This document shows, piece by piece, positions 57,094 to 64,000 of a DNA stretch of 64,000 nucleotides; within the stretch, counting starts at the first letter, position 1, and each line of letters starts with the position of its first letter. The DNA lies in assembly GCF_003253735.1 (NCBI RefSeq), contig NZ_QKYW01000001.1, positions 496,001-560,000 on the forward strand. The letters are read 5' to 3'. The position numbers and the translations under genes were made by a program. This DNA is from Pseudomonas sp. URMO17WK12:I2. GTDB taxonomy: Bacteria > Pseudomonadota > Gammaproteobacteria > Pseudomonadales > Pseudomonadaceae. A model generated the notes under the pieces. The model ran no database searches, was not told where the DNA came from, and saw only the letters and a program-made list of their open reading frames with translations.

Positions 57094-57357
57094 GTGGAAA
57101 AATCGGTCTATCGAGACGAGAACCTCGTTTTCTTGAAATTGCTCAAACAGTGCCGGGTCGAGGCGGGGCTGACACAGGGCGACTTCGCCAAAGCGCTTGA
57201 CCGCCCACAGTCGTTTGTCAGCGACGTAGAACGCGGGTTGCGCCGACTGGATCTGATACAGCTGCGGGATGTTTGTCAGGTGCTGGGCATCAGCTTGAGC
57301 AGCTTCGTACAGCGCTTTGAGGATGAGTTGGCTGGAAAAGCGGTCAAGACAGGATAG
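57094..57357 (+). CDS. Small XRE-family HTH regulator, 87 aa
   Basis: GTG start with GGAAG 8 nt upstream. Nearly the whole protein is one Cro/CI-type helix-turn-helix (GLTQGDFAKALDRPQSFVSD; QVLGISLSSFVQRF). It is probably a repressor of itself and of the divergent BRO-N gene through the palindrome at 57024. Codon use is less GC-biased than in the surrounding core genes. Confidence 0.85.
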   Translation: MEKSVYRDENLVFLKLLKQCRVEAGLTQGDFAKALDRPQSFVSDVERGLRRLDLIQLRDVCQVLGISLSSFVQRFEDELAGKAVKTG

Positions 57358-57730
57358 CTTTCGTTTAAGCATTAGACGGTTGGCAGAATCGAACCGTGGA
57401 CCAAAAGATTATGAGCCCGAGAAAAGATCAGACCTTATCACGCAAAACCCAGTGAAACCGGGGTTTTAAAAGATATTGCCGCGCAAGGTTCGTCAATATC
57501 TCTTAGCAACGTGGACGCAATGTGGACACAAAACGTGTACCTCTTTGCACACCTCTTCAATTCCTTTCACAACGTGAAAAGCGCCCTCCCCTGCCAGGCC
57601 CCGCGCCGCTGTTGGTCTGCAGCATCTCTTTCACCACCACCGTGGTTTGCACAATTTTTTGATGCAAAGCCCGCCGGCGGGAGGGGGATAAGTCCGTTTT
57701 CGGGTCGATTTTTTTCCTGGCGGCGATTTT
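57358..57730. other. 373-bp spacer at the apparent prophage boundary
   Basis: No coding frame is supported. On the minus strand 57425-57376 contains CTCATAATC...GGTTCGATTC, which resembles the anticodon-to-T-loop part of a tRNA but pairs poorly; it may be a degenerate att remnant. At 57670-57681 CCCGCCGGCGGG followed on the minus strand by CTTTG may end the umuDC transcript. Confidence 0.4.
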
Positions 57731-59005
57731 TCAGCGGCACGGGATCTGCCACAGCTCGTCGAGCCTGGTCGTGTAGGTCGGGCTCAGGAACTCGCGCCGC
57801 ATCTTCCATTCCGGGTCGGTGGGCACCGCACCTGGTCGGATGGTGCTGCTTCCCCATCTGGCGTTGATGGTGTCCAGTACCTGCATGACGCGATCCGAGC
57901 TTTCGGGCTGTTGCTGTGCGAACAGATCCAGGGTGTGCTCGTTGCGGCCACACAGATCGAGCAGCAGCACCTCGGCTTTGGCGTATGAGAAGCCGCGACG
58001 GTAGGCCGCCTCCAGGGCGCGATTCGCGGCCTGTATGAGTTGCCTGGTGTCATCGGTAGGGTATGGCAGCTTAACGGCCACACCGTTCGCGAATTTGGCC
58101 TCGTCGGGGTTGAACATGCCGGTGCGAATGCTCACGCGCAGTTGGCGGCACACCGACCCTTGGGCCCTGAGCTTTTCCGCTGCCCTGGTGCAGTAGCTGG
58201 CCACTGCTTCACGGATCGGGGCGAGGTCTTCCAGGCGGTCGCCGAACATGCGGCTGCAGCAGATCTCCTGCTTGGCCGGGGGCTCGTCCTCGAGCTCCAT
58301 GCAGGCAATGCCGTTCAGCTCCCGGGCTGTGCGCTCGAGCACGACGCTAAATTTCTTGCGCAGGCTCCAGGCATCGGCCTGGGCGAGATCCCAGGCGGTG
58401 AAGATGTCTATCGCTTCGAGCCGTTCCTGCAGGCGTCGGCCCACGCCCCACACTTTGCCCACTGGGGTGACCTTCAGCACCTTGGCTAGGCGATCGGGAT
58501 CGGACAGGTCGACCACGCCGCCGGTCTGGGCTCGCCAGCGTTTGGCCGAGTGGTTGGCCAGCTTGGCGATGGTCTTCGTTGGGCCGATACCGACGCCTGT
58601 GGGAATGCCAGTGCGCTTCAGCACCTGGCCTCGGATCTGTTTGCCCAACAGCTCAAGCGAGCCCTGGACGCCTGTCAGCTCGGCGAATGACTCGTCGATG
58701 CTGTACACCTCGACGCTGGGCACCATGCTTTCGATCACGGTCATAACGCGCTGGCTCATATCGCCGTACAGCGCGTAATTCGAGCTGAAAGCGACGATGC
58801 CGTGCCGGCGCAGCAGGTGCTTCACCTTGTGGAATGGGTCGCCCATCGAAATAACGGCCTTGGCCTCTGATGATCGAGCGATCACGCAGCCGTCGTTATT
58901 GCTGAGCACCACGATGGGCGTACGGGCCAGATCCGGCCGAAACACGCGCTGGCAGTTCGCATAGAACGAGTCGGCATCGATGAGGGCGAAGCGGCGCTCA
59001 GCCAT
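57731..59005 (-). CDS. umuC: UmuC, Y-family translesion DNA polymerase subunit
   Basis: 424 aa from ATG 59005 (GGAGG upstream), overlapping umuD by 8 bp. Catalytic residues are in place: DADSFYANCQRVF (Asp10) and YSIDESFAEL (Asp104, Glu105). The thumb HhH region (GKVWGVGRRLQERLEAI), little finger and C-terminal UmuC tail follow. A possible beta-clamp motif is LDLFAQQ. With UmuD' it forms Pol V and bypasses DNA damage. Its position next to phage tail genes and under a LexA-type box indicates a prophage-borne mutagenesis cassette. Confidence 0.93.
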   Translation of the reverse strand: MAERRFALIDADSFYANCQRVFRPDLARTPIVVLSNNDGCVIARSSEAKAVISMGDPFHKVKHLLRRHGIVAFSSNYALYGDMSQRVMTVIESMVPSVEVYSIDESFAELTGVQGSLELLGKQIRGQVLKRTGIPTGVGIGPTKTIAKLANHSAKRWRAQTGGVVDLSDPDRLAKVLKVTPVGKVWGVGRRLQERLEAIDIFTAWDLAQADAWSLRKKFSVVLERTARELNGIACMELEDEPPAKQEICCSRMFGDRLEDLAPIREAVASYCTRAAEKLRAQGSVCRQLRVSIRTGMFNPDEAKFANGVAVKLPYPTDDTRQLIQAANRALEAAYRRGFSYAKAEVLLLDLCGRNEHTLDLFAQQQPESSDRVMQVLDTINARWGSSTIRPGAVPTDPEWKMRREFLSPTYTTRLDELWQIPCR

Positions 59006-59435
59006 GGCACAGGTGCCTCCGGACGCTGTTGCCCACAACGCCCCAGATACGCAGCTCGTCGGCCTCCATGATGTAGCGCGGCGGGTATTTGGGGCTTTCC
59101 GACTTGAGCACCCACGTCTCGCCCTCTTTCTCGAGGCGTTTCACGAAGTGCTCGCCGTTGATGCACGCGATCACGATGTGCCCGTGCTTCGCGTCCTTGG
59201 ACTTGTCCACGATCATCAGGTCACCGTCGAAGATACCGGCGCCAATCATGCTGTCGCCGATCGCCCTGGCGATGAACGTTTGGGGCGCGTTGATTTCCAG
59301 CAGCTCATCGAGCGATAGCCGCGCCTCGAGGTAATCCTGGGCGGGGCTGGCAAAGCCAGCGGGCACACGATCCAGGAACAGCGGGAGCGTGGTATTCGAG
59401 GGGTCTAGCGAACAGATGAATTTGGCGGTGGGCAT
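58998..59435 (-). CDS. umuD: UmuD, self-cleaving Pol V subunit (S24 peptidase)
   Basis: 145 aa from ATG 59435. The cleavage site is VPAGFAS (Ala26-Gly27), the nucleophile is in GDSMIGAGIFDGD (Ser62) and the general base in GEHFVKRL (Lys99). Length and spacing match UmuD. RecA-stimulated autocleavage would give UmuD' for Pol V. The 3' end overlaps umuC (ATGGCTGA), so the two are translated together. A LexA-type box lies 20 bp upstream. Confidence 0.93.
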   Translation of the reverse strand: MPTAKFICSLDPSNTTLPLFLDRVPAGFASPAQDYLEARLSLDELLEINAPQTFIARAIGDSMIGAGIFDGDLMIVDKSKDAKHGHIVIACINGEHFVKRLEKEGETWVLKSESPKYPPRYIMEADELRIWGVVGNSVRRHLCHG

Positions 59436-59454
59436 GATGGCAGGCTGCAGTGTA

Positions 59455-59470
59455 CTGGTTGAATGTACAG
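59455..59470 (-). promoter_or_regulatory. LexA-type SOS box upstream of umuDC
   Basis: On the minus strand CTG-TACATTCAAC-CAG has the CTG-N10-CAG form. It overlaps the perfect palindrome AATGTAC-A-GTACATT-type sequence at 59462-59476. DNA-damage induction is expected. Confidence 0.7.
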
Positions 59471-59606
59471 TACATTGCACAGCCTATGCCTGGTCAAGGT
59501 AGCAGTGACGACCGGTCTTTGTAGACCAATACTACCGGTAGTTCTCGTCTCTGCTCGTAGCCAGTGGCATCGTCTCCCGGTGGGCGGTTAGATAGTGAAG
59601 CGAGAC

Positions 59607-61103
59607 TTATTTTAATGAGTCAAAAAAAGAAGTTTTAGTGCCTTTGCCGATTTGCAAGCTATCGAGCTCATCCGAAACTTTTCTTATTGCATCAGCATCG
59701 CTCATTATTGAAGTATCTTTTATAATTATTGTTCGACTAGCATCTGCAATGCCACTAACCTCGGTGATAATTTCGTCCACGATAGGTTTGAGTAGCAACA
59801 TATCTTCGCTTATGATTTCCAACGCGTCAGCTTCGCTCGAAATGCCCGCAGATAAAGCAACGAAATGGCTAATTCGCATTTCCCTAGAAGGATCAGGGTT
59901 CGGAAAATTACTGTAGTCACCAGCTAAAAATTTCATTATTGAACTTACAATTTCGCCAACAACTATATCTAAGGAAACTTCAGATGAGCCATATTTTTTA
60001 TGGTAGGCCTCTGAGGTCATTGCACCCCTCATAAAAATCGGAATTATAACTCTTACTAAATATTGACCGACAACCACAACTGTAATCGGGCGTATTCTAT
60101 CTTCGTGAACCAGCGGTATCGTTATCTTCTCATACATAAGACTCATAACTTTTTCAGTTATAACTGATAGAGCCTTTACATTGAAAAACTGCCGAACAGC
60201 CTCAATTCTTTTTAAAAACTCTTCAAACTCTTCATTTGAAAAGTAGGCATATAGCTCTCTGTCATATCCAAATATATCAACATGGCCAAAGCTGACCCGC
60301 TTAGACGAGTGTATTTTCGATATTCTTTCCTGCACTTCTATCAGATGCTCGTCAGTAAGAAGCTTCAACCCCATTTTTTCTCCGAAGGTATTCAAAAGCT
60401 CTTCAAGCACCGGCGCAATCGTCTCCTTTTCAACATACACTTTCGTTCGAAAAAAAGCCGCTGCTACCCTCGAGTTATGGGCAAGCCTAACGTCCAGGTC
60501 ATTAGCGTCGTGCTTCAATAGCTTTAACTTTTTAAGTTCGTCAGCCACCCTAGCTAAGGGTGGCGAGACTTGAAAACCTTGGAATGCCTCATAAAAATTA
60601 ATTACAGCTAGCAGTTGCTTTTCAAAAAGGCCATTAGCCAAGTCGGCATTTATGGTCACCTCCGGAGAATCAAATAGCTTTTGCGTTTGTTCTGTAAGGC
60701 CTCCGGGCGCATACATGTGATATTCAGTTTGCCCGGAAGTAGATACAAGTGACTCATCGAGTATGCAATGTAGAATGTATTTGATTATTTCTTTATAAGC
60801 AGCAGGCTTATCCAGACGTTTGGCTAGCTTTTTACATTGCACTACACCAGCAACCCCGTGGGATGAGTACAGAATTATATCTCTACCTCGCTCACCCACA
60901 CCTTGCATTAAGGATACTTTGGAAACATCTGGAACTTCTCCACGCGTGATTTCATCCTTCAGAAGCGAGTAGATGAGGATTTCAAACTCGCGATCATCAA
61001 GGTCTTTATAAGGGAAACCATCTAGCCCGGCGATCAAAGCGTTTGGCTTGATAATAGACTTCAGCTCAGCACTTATTCTCTGAGGGCTAACTTCCGTTTG
61101 CAT
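59607..61103 (-). CDS. AT-rich gene with Mrr-like nuclease motif, candidate phage-borne defence protein
   Basis: 498 aa; AAAGGA 6 nt before the ATG. Residues 30-95 look like a restriction-endonuclease fold of the Mrr kind: DLDDREFEILIYSLLKDEI, then GERGRDIILYSS (Asp75) and GVAGVVQCKK (Gln89-Cys-Lys91), the D...QxK arrangement. The remaining 400 residues are helical with no family I recognise. The gene is visibly AT-rich beside its GC-rich neighbours, is flanked by umuDC and tail genes, and has its own ribosome site. This is the pattern of a cargo gene. Nuclease activity and a defence role are inferences. Confidence 0.7.
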   Translation of the reverse strand: MQTEVSPQRISAELKSIIKPNALIAGLDGFPYKDLDDREFEILIYSLLKDEITRGEVPDVSKVSLMQGVGERGRDIILYSSHGVAGVVQCKKLAKRLDKPAAYKEIIKYILHCILDESLVSTSGQTEYHMYAPGGLTEQTQKLFDSPEVTINADLANGLFEKQLLAVINFYEAFQGFQVSPPLARVADELKKLKLLKHDANDLDVRLAHNSRVAAAFFRTKVYVEKETIAPVLEELLNTFGEKMGLKLLTDEHLIEVQERISKIHSSKRVSFGHVDIFGYDRELYAYFSNEEFEEFLKRIEAVRQFFNVKALSVITEKVMSLMYEKITIPLVHEDRIRPITVVVVGQYLVRVIIPIFMRGAMTSEAYHKKYGSSEVSLDIVVGEIVSSIMKFLAGDYSNFPNPDPSREMRISHFVALSAGISSEADALEIISEDMLLLKPIVDEIITEVSGIADASRTIIIKDTSIMSDADAIRKVSDELDSLQIGKGTKTSFFDSLK

Positions 61104-61141
61104 GATTCATCCTTTGTCGAAAGGTTTGACCAATTATTCGA

Positions 61142-62098
61142 TCATGGCAAGATAATGGCGTTTAGCTTAGCCCATAGGTTCTGGCTCATAGAAGCTGATT
61201 TTCTAAACGCAAATGCATCCGCCGGGCTCGGCGTAGGCCCCGGCACGTGCGTATGCGCCGCCAGTTGGGTATTCATCTGCTCCACCAGGTCGAGCAGGTC
61301 GCACAGGATCTGCAACACGTTGACCGACTCCGATCCCAACCAGGTCTTGGGCGCCACGCTGCGCCGTATGCCCTGGATCCGCTCGAGCATGTCGCCGCCC
61401 ACTGCGCTGTTCAGCTTCTGGCCCACCACCACGTTCAGGTCACGGCCGGTAGCCTGGTGCAGGTCGTCCACAGCGGCCAGGCTGGCCGAGCCGCCCGACA
61501 GCAGCTTCAACGCGCCCAGGGCTTCCACCTTCTTGATGCCGCCCACCGACTCGGTGCTGTGATCTAGGATCTGCACCGAGCTGCTGTCGTAGTGCTCGGC
61601 GTTGTCCATAGCCTCCACTTTCCGCTCGATGGCCTTGTCCTCGATCCGGCCATCGGTCTGGCGTAGCCAGTTGCCGTCCGCGTCGACGCGCTGCTGGCAG
61701 GCCTCGCTGTGCTGCCACACCTGGTCGCCTTTCGGTACCCGCGGCAGGCTCAGGCCCTGGGCGAGGATCTGCTGGATAAAGGGCTTGTGTGGCAGGCCAT
61801 AGGCGAAGCACACCACTACAGCGGTGCCTTCCTCGGGGAAGCCATACATGCCGGCCTCCTGGCCGCCGTTCGGTACCGGCAGCGGCAGGCTCTGCAGGAT
61901 CGGCAGATCCGGATCCGGCTCGCCATTGGGCAGCAGCACTTCCACGTCGACGGCGAAGCGTGGGCGGAAGTCGTCGCACAGCCCGGGCTGCGCCGGCGCG
62001 TCCGGTACCGCGACCACGCGGCCGAACCGCGGCAGGTGATAGCCGCCGGTCAGTTCAGGGAATTGGCGCTCTACAGCGCGGCGGATTGCGTCTTCCAT
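61142..62098 (-). CDS. Phage baseplate/spike protein, gpV/gp5-like
   Basis: 318 aa from ATG 62098, overlapping the upstream gene by 28 bp. The N-terminal third (FGRVVAVPDAPAQPGLCDDF, MYGFPEEGTAVVVCFAYG) resembles the OB-fold of baseplate assembly proteins. The middle (QILDHSTESVGGIKKVEALG) has features of a repetitive beta region, and the C-terminus (LAAHTHVPGPTPSPADAFAF) resembles spike ends with an HxH motif that may hold a metal. It would form the central tail spike. Phage family uncertain. Confidence 0.7.
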   Translation of the reverse strand: MEDAIRRAVERQFPELTGGYHLPRFGRVVAVPDAPAQPGLCDDFRPRFAVDVEVLLPNGEPDPDLPILQSLPLPVPNGGQEAGMYGFPEEGTAVVVCFAYGLPHKPFIQQILAQGLSLPRVPKGDQVWQHSEACQQRVDADGNWLRQTDGRIEDKAIERKVEAMDNAEHYDSSSVQILDHSTESVGGIKKVEALGALKLLSGGSASLAAVDDLHQATGRDLNVVVGQKLNSAVGGDMLERIQGIRRSVAPKTWLGSESVNVLQILCDLLDLVEQMNTQLAAHTHVPGPTPSPADAFAFRKSASMSQNLWAKLNAIILP

Positions 62099-62775
62099 CG
62101 GATGGCCATTTGCGTGTCGACGAGCGTCACCGAGGTGATGCGTTCGTCCTGGTTGATCGATACGCCTGGTCGCAGCCCGGGCAGGGCCGCCACCATCGCG
62201 CTTTGGTTGCCCTGGTAGCCGTCGAACAGCTCGGCCGGCAGTGACAGGGCGCTGCGTGTGCCCCAGTAGCTGTGCGCCCAGCTGCCCACGTACACCTCGC
62301 CGTCGCCCTGCTGTTGCCACATGAAGTCCGGGATATCAAAAACCCGGGCCAGGCTGTCTAGGGCCTGGTACCCGTTGGCCAGGCTATAGAAGTACGGTGC
62401 CTTCACGCGGGCATAGGCCTGATCCGGTACCCGGAACTGCAGGCCGGTGCGACCGCCGATATCGGCGAGCACCTGGTGCAGATCCACATGCCGCAAATTC
62501 ATGGGCAGCGGCAGGGCCAGCACGCTGGTCAGCTCGCGGCAGAACAGCACCTGCTGCTGGGGGTGCGACGATGTGCAGCGCTCCACGTGGCCGATGAAAT
62601 GGCGCTTCAGCGGGTTCTGGTCATAGCCGATATCAAGCGTCACCAGGCCGCGCACCGGCTCGGTGGTGGTGATGGTGAAGGTCGCCCGGCCGGGGCTGCG
62701 CAGATCCAGCCGCACCTCGTCTTTGATCAGCGGGTACGGCTGGCCGGCGACGGTCAGCACCTTGTGCAGCTTCAT
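62071..62775 (-). CDS. Phage tail/baseplate hub protein, gpD-like
   Basis: 234 aa; the ATG overlaps the upstream gene stop as ATGA. Features such as VTLDIGYDQNPLKRHFIGHV, LRHVDLHQVLADIGGRTGLQ and DSLARVFDIPDFMWQQQGDG are those of late-control D / baseplate hub proteins, here shorter than usual. It precedes the spike gene, the common order hub then spike. Confidence 0.68.
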   Translation of the reverse strand: MKLHKVLTVAGQPYPLIKDEVRLDLRSPGRATFTITTTEPVRGLVTLDIGYDQNPLKRHFIGHVERCTSSHPQQQVLFCRELTSVLALPLPMNLRHVDLHQVLADIGGRTGLQFRVPDQAYARVKAPYFYSLANGYQALDSLARVFDIPDFMWQQQGDGEVYVGSWAHSYWGTRSALSLPAELFDGYQGNQSAMVAALPGLRPGVSINQDERITSVTLVDTQMAIRWKTQSAAL

Positions 62776-63299
62776 TCCAGGGCCTCGTCCAGGCGCTTCA
62801 GCACGCGCTCGAAGCCGGTCAGCTCGACCGGCTGTTCGCCCTCGCCGACGCCCCCGGTCACTGCCTGCCCCGGGGCGGATTGCTGCTTGACCGGGTTGCC
62901 CGGCCGGCGGGTCTCCACGCGCTCGGAGTTGGACAGTTTCTCGGCCAGGGTGAACTGCACACGCCAGGCGTGCAGGGTGTCGTCTTCGCGAGCGCTCACG
63001 CCCTCGGTGAACTCGACCTGGCGCACGCCGAAGGCTTCGGCCGTGTCGTTTACGATGCGGTACGTCTTGCGCTGCCCGCCGGCGCCGGTGGCCTCGGCCA
63101 GGCGCATGAGCGCCGTCAGCTGGCCGCGCTCGCGGTAGGTGATCATCAGCGCCACGGTTAGCGTCTTGGGCTTGAAGCCCTTGTGCGCAGCCGCGGTGTT
63201 GCTGGTCTGGCCGGACATATCGGCCGATTCGATGCGCAGGTTCGCGGTCACCTTCAGCGACTTGCCCTGCACCTTTTGACCATCGAGCAATAGCGTCAT
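62772..63299 (-). CDS. Phage structural protein of unknown type, 175 aa
   Basis: ATG 63299 overlaps the upstream stop by ATGA and the gene overlaps the hub gene in the same way. The sequence begins MTLLLDGQKVQGKSLKVTAN and has KPKTLTVALMITYRERGQLT and DDTLHAWRVQFTLAEKLSNS. This beta-rich pattern fits a tail-tip or baseplate connector, but I cannot name the family. Function is inferred from the tail gene context and translational coupling. Confidence 0.65.
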   Translation of the reverse strand: MTLLLDGQKVQGKSLKVTANLRIESADMSGQTSNTAAAHKGFKPKTLTVALMITYRERGQLTALMRLAEATGAGGQRKTYRIVNDTAEAFGVRQVEFTEGVSAREDDTLHAWRVQFTLAEKLSNSERVETRRPGNPVKQQSAPGQAVTGGVGEGEQPVELTGFERVLKRLDEALE

Positions 63300-64000
63300 A
63301 GGCCAACCAGCTCCTGGACGAAACTCAGGCCCTGGCGGGAACCCACCAGGACGACGCCGGCGCACAGCACCCACTCATGCCCGGGCGGATCGAGCTGCAG
63401 CAGCTCGGCGCGTAGCTGCGCCGGGTTGCCGGGGCCCAGCAGGCGAGCGCGTATGGTGTCGTCAGGTGTGCCGCCCTCGAGCAGCGCCTGCAGGTCGGCC
63501 AACTGCTGGTTGCGGCCCTGCTGCTGCGCCGACTTGCGGGTGGCCAGGGCCGCCAGGTCAGCCATGGGCGAGCTGTCGGCCGCGTAACTCTCCAGCACGG
63601 CGAGCTGGCCGGCCATGGATTGGCGCGCCGCCTTGGTGATAGTGCAGCGCTCCAGGGGCAGCGACTGCCAGCGCGGCAGGGGTTCAGCCCGGGGCATCTC
63701 CCACTTTTCCACCTCGAGCTGTGCCAGGTGCCGCGCTCGACGTTCAGCGCGCACCAGATCCGGTACCGGCATCAGCGCATTGAACCGGGCCAGGCCCTCG
63801 GCAAAGCGATCGTAGCGCGTGGCCAGGAACAGGATCGGCAGTGCGTACAGCTCGGCGATCGGCGCCGGCGCAGCTACCAACTTGCCGGCCAGCAGCTGCA
63901 CCAGGTTCGGCGCCGACAGGTAGCGCTGATGCCCGCGGCCCTGGCCAATGCCCGACTGAAACGGCGTCACCGCCAGGCAAGCCGGCGCCTCGCCCAGCTG
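63296..64000 (-). CDS. Phage tail-region protein (partial, 5' end outside the window)
   Basis: The frame is open through base 64000, so the start lies beyond the window; at least 234 residues are present. The sequence is helical and alanine-rich (QLAVLESYAADSSPMADLAA, QQGRNQQLADLQALLEGGTP), with a hydrophobic C-terminal strand region (EWVLCAGVVLVGSRQGLSFV). It resembles proteins annotated near DNA-circularisation/tail-completion genes in transposable-type phages, but the assignment is weak. It is coupled to the next gene by an ATGA overlap. Confidence 0.6.
   Translation of the reverse strand, partial: QLGEAPACLAVTPFQSGIGQGRGHQRYLSAPNLVQLLAGKLVAAPAPIAELYALPILFLATRYDRFAEGLARFNALMPVPDLVRAERRARHLAQLEVEKWEMPRAEPLPRWQSLPLERCTITKAARQSMAGQLAVLESYAADSSPMADLAALATRKSAQQQGRNQQLADLQALLEGGTPDDTIRARLLGPGNPAQLRAELLQLDPPGHEWVLCAGVVLVGSRQGLSFVQELVGL

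Overview
The window reads as a chromosomal segment of a Pseudomonas species (sensu lato). Evidence is the high GC coding bias, many Pseudomonas-type intergenic palindromes, and gene neighbourhoods I recognise from P. aeruginosa: the magA-F operon, roxSR, the psdR/mdpA/dpp dipeptide cluster, gdhA, the rtcR/rsr/rtcBA RNA-repair locus, ettA, morA and glyA. Species cannot be fixed from the sequence alone.

Layout. 1-826: the 3' end of gatB and a short RlpA-like lipoprotein. 1025-3103: a LysR regulator and an HPP/CBS membrane protein. 3436-13728: a six-gene minus-strand envelope operon (magA-F order) built around the alpha-2-macroglobulin homologue MagD; a 142-bp TA-flanked miniature element has landed exactly on the magD stop/magE start. 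13968-17216: an AEC-family transporter, a 293-bp miniature element, and the RoxS/RoxR redox two-component system. 17468-30070: a SIMPL-domain protein, then dipeptide uptake with three DppA-type binding proteins, the M24 dipeptidase MdpA, the XRE-cupin regulator PsdR and DppBCDF. Two promoters there carry the same paired 21-bp palindromes, a candidate PsdR regulon signature. 30543-33774: a Fur-box-associated PepSY/flavin reductase and an unknown gene. 34207-35541: gdhA, whose stop codon is also made by an inserted miniature element.

35736-44994 is the most interesting part. Divergent from rtcR lies a sigma54-type promoter with palindromic upstream sites, driving rsr (bacterial Ro60), then a 0.6-kb noncoding stretch, then rtcB, a HEAT-repeat gene, an unknown gene, a nucleotidyltransferase and rtcA. 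The noncoding stretch contains five consecutive Y-RNA-like units. Each is closed by a two-part helix carrying conserved CGAA / CTTG signals around an internal loop. Inside each is a tRNA-like module; in three units this is a circularly permuted tRNA (T-arm, capped acceptor stem, D-arm) with the Y helix in place of the anticodon arm. The likely logic is that RtcR senses damaged RNA ends, Rsr with its Y RNAs handles or presents substrates, and RtcB and RtcA ligate or cyclise ends.

45501-56113: ettA, the large GGDEF/EAL regulator morA, glyA, a small lipoprotein, and a hybrid kinase/LuxR response-regulator pair. 56472-64000: accessory DNA. A BRO-N protein and an XRE regulator are divergent across a palindrome; then, from about 57.7 kb, comes the end of a prophage with umuDC under a LexA-type box, an AT-rich gene with an Mrr-like nuclease motif (candidate defence cargo), and tail/baseplate genes running off the window.

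Intergenic spaces are rich in interspersed palindromic repeats (at least six families plus three TA-flanked miniature elements), several of them inside operons.
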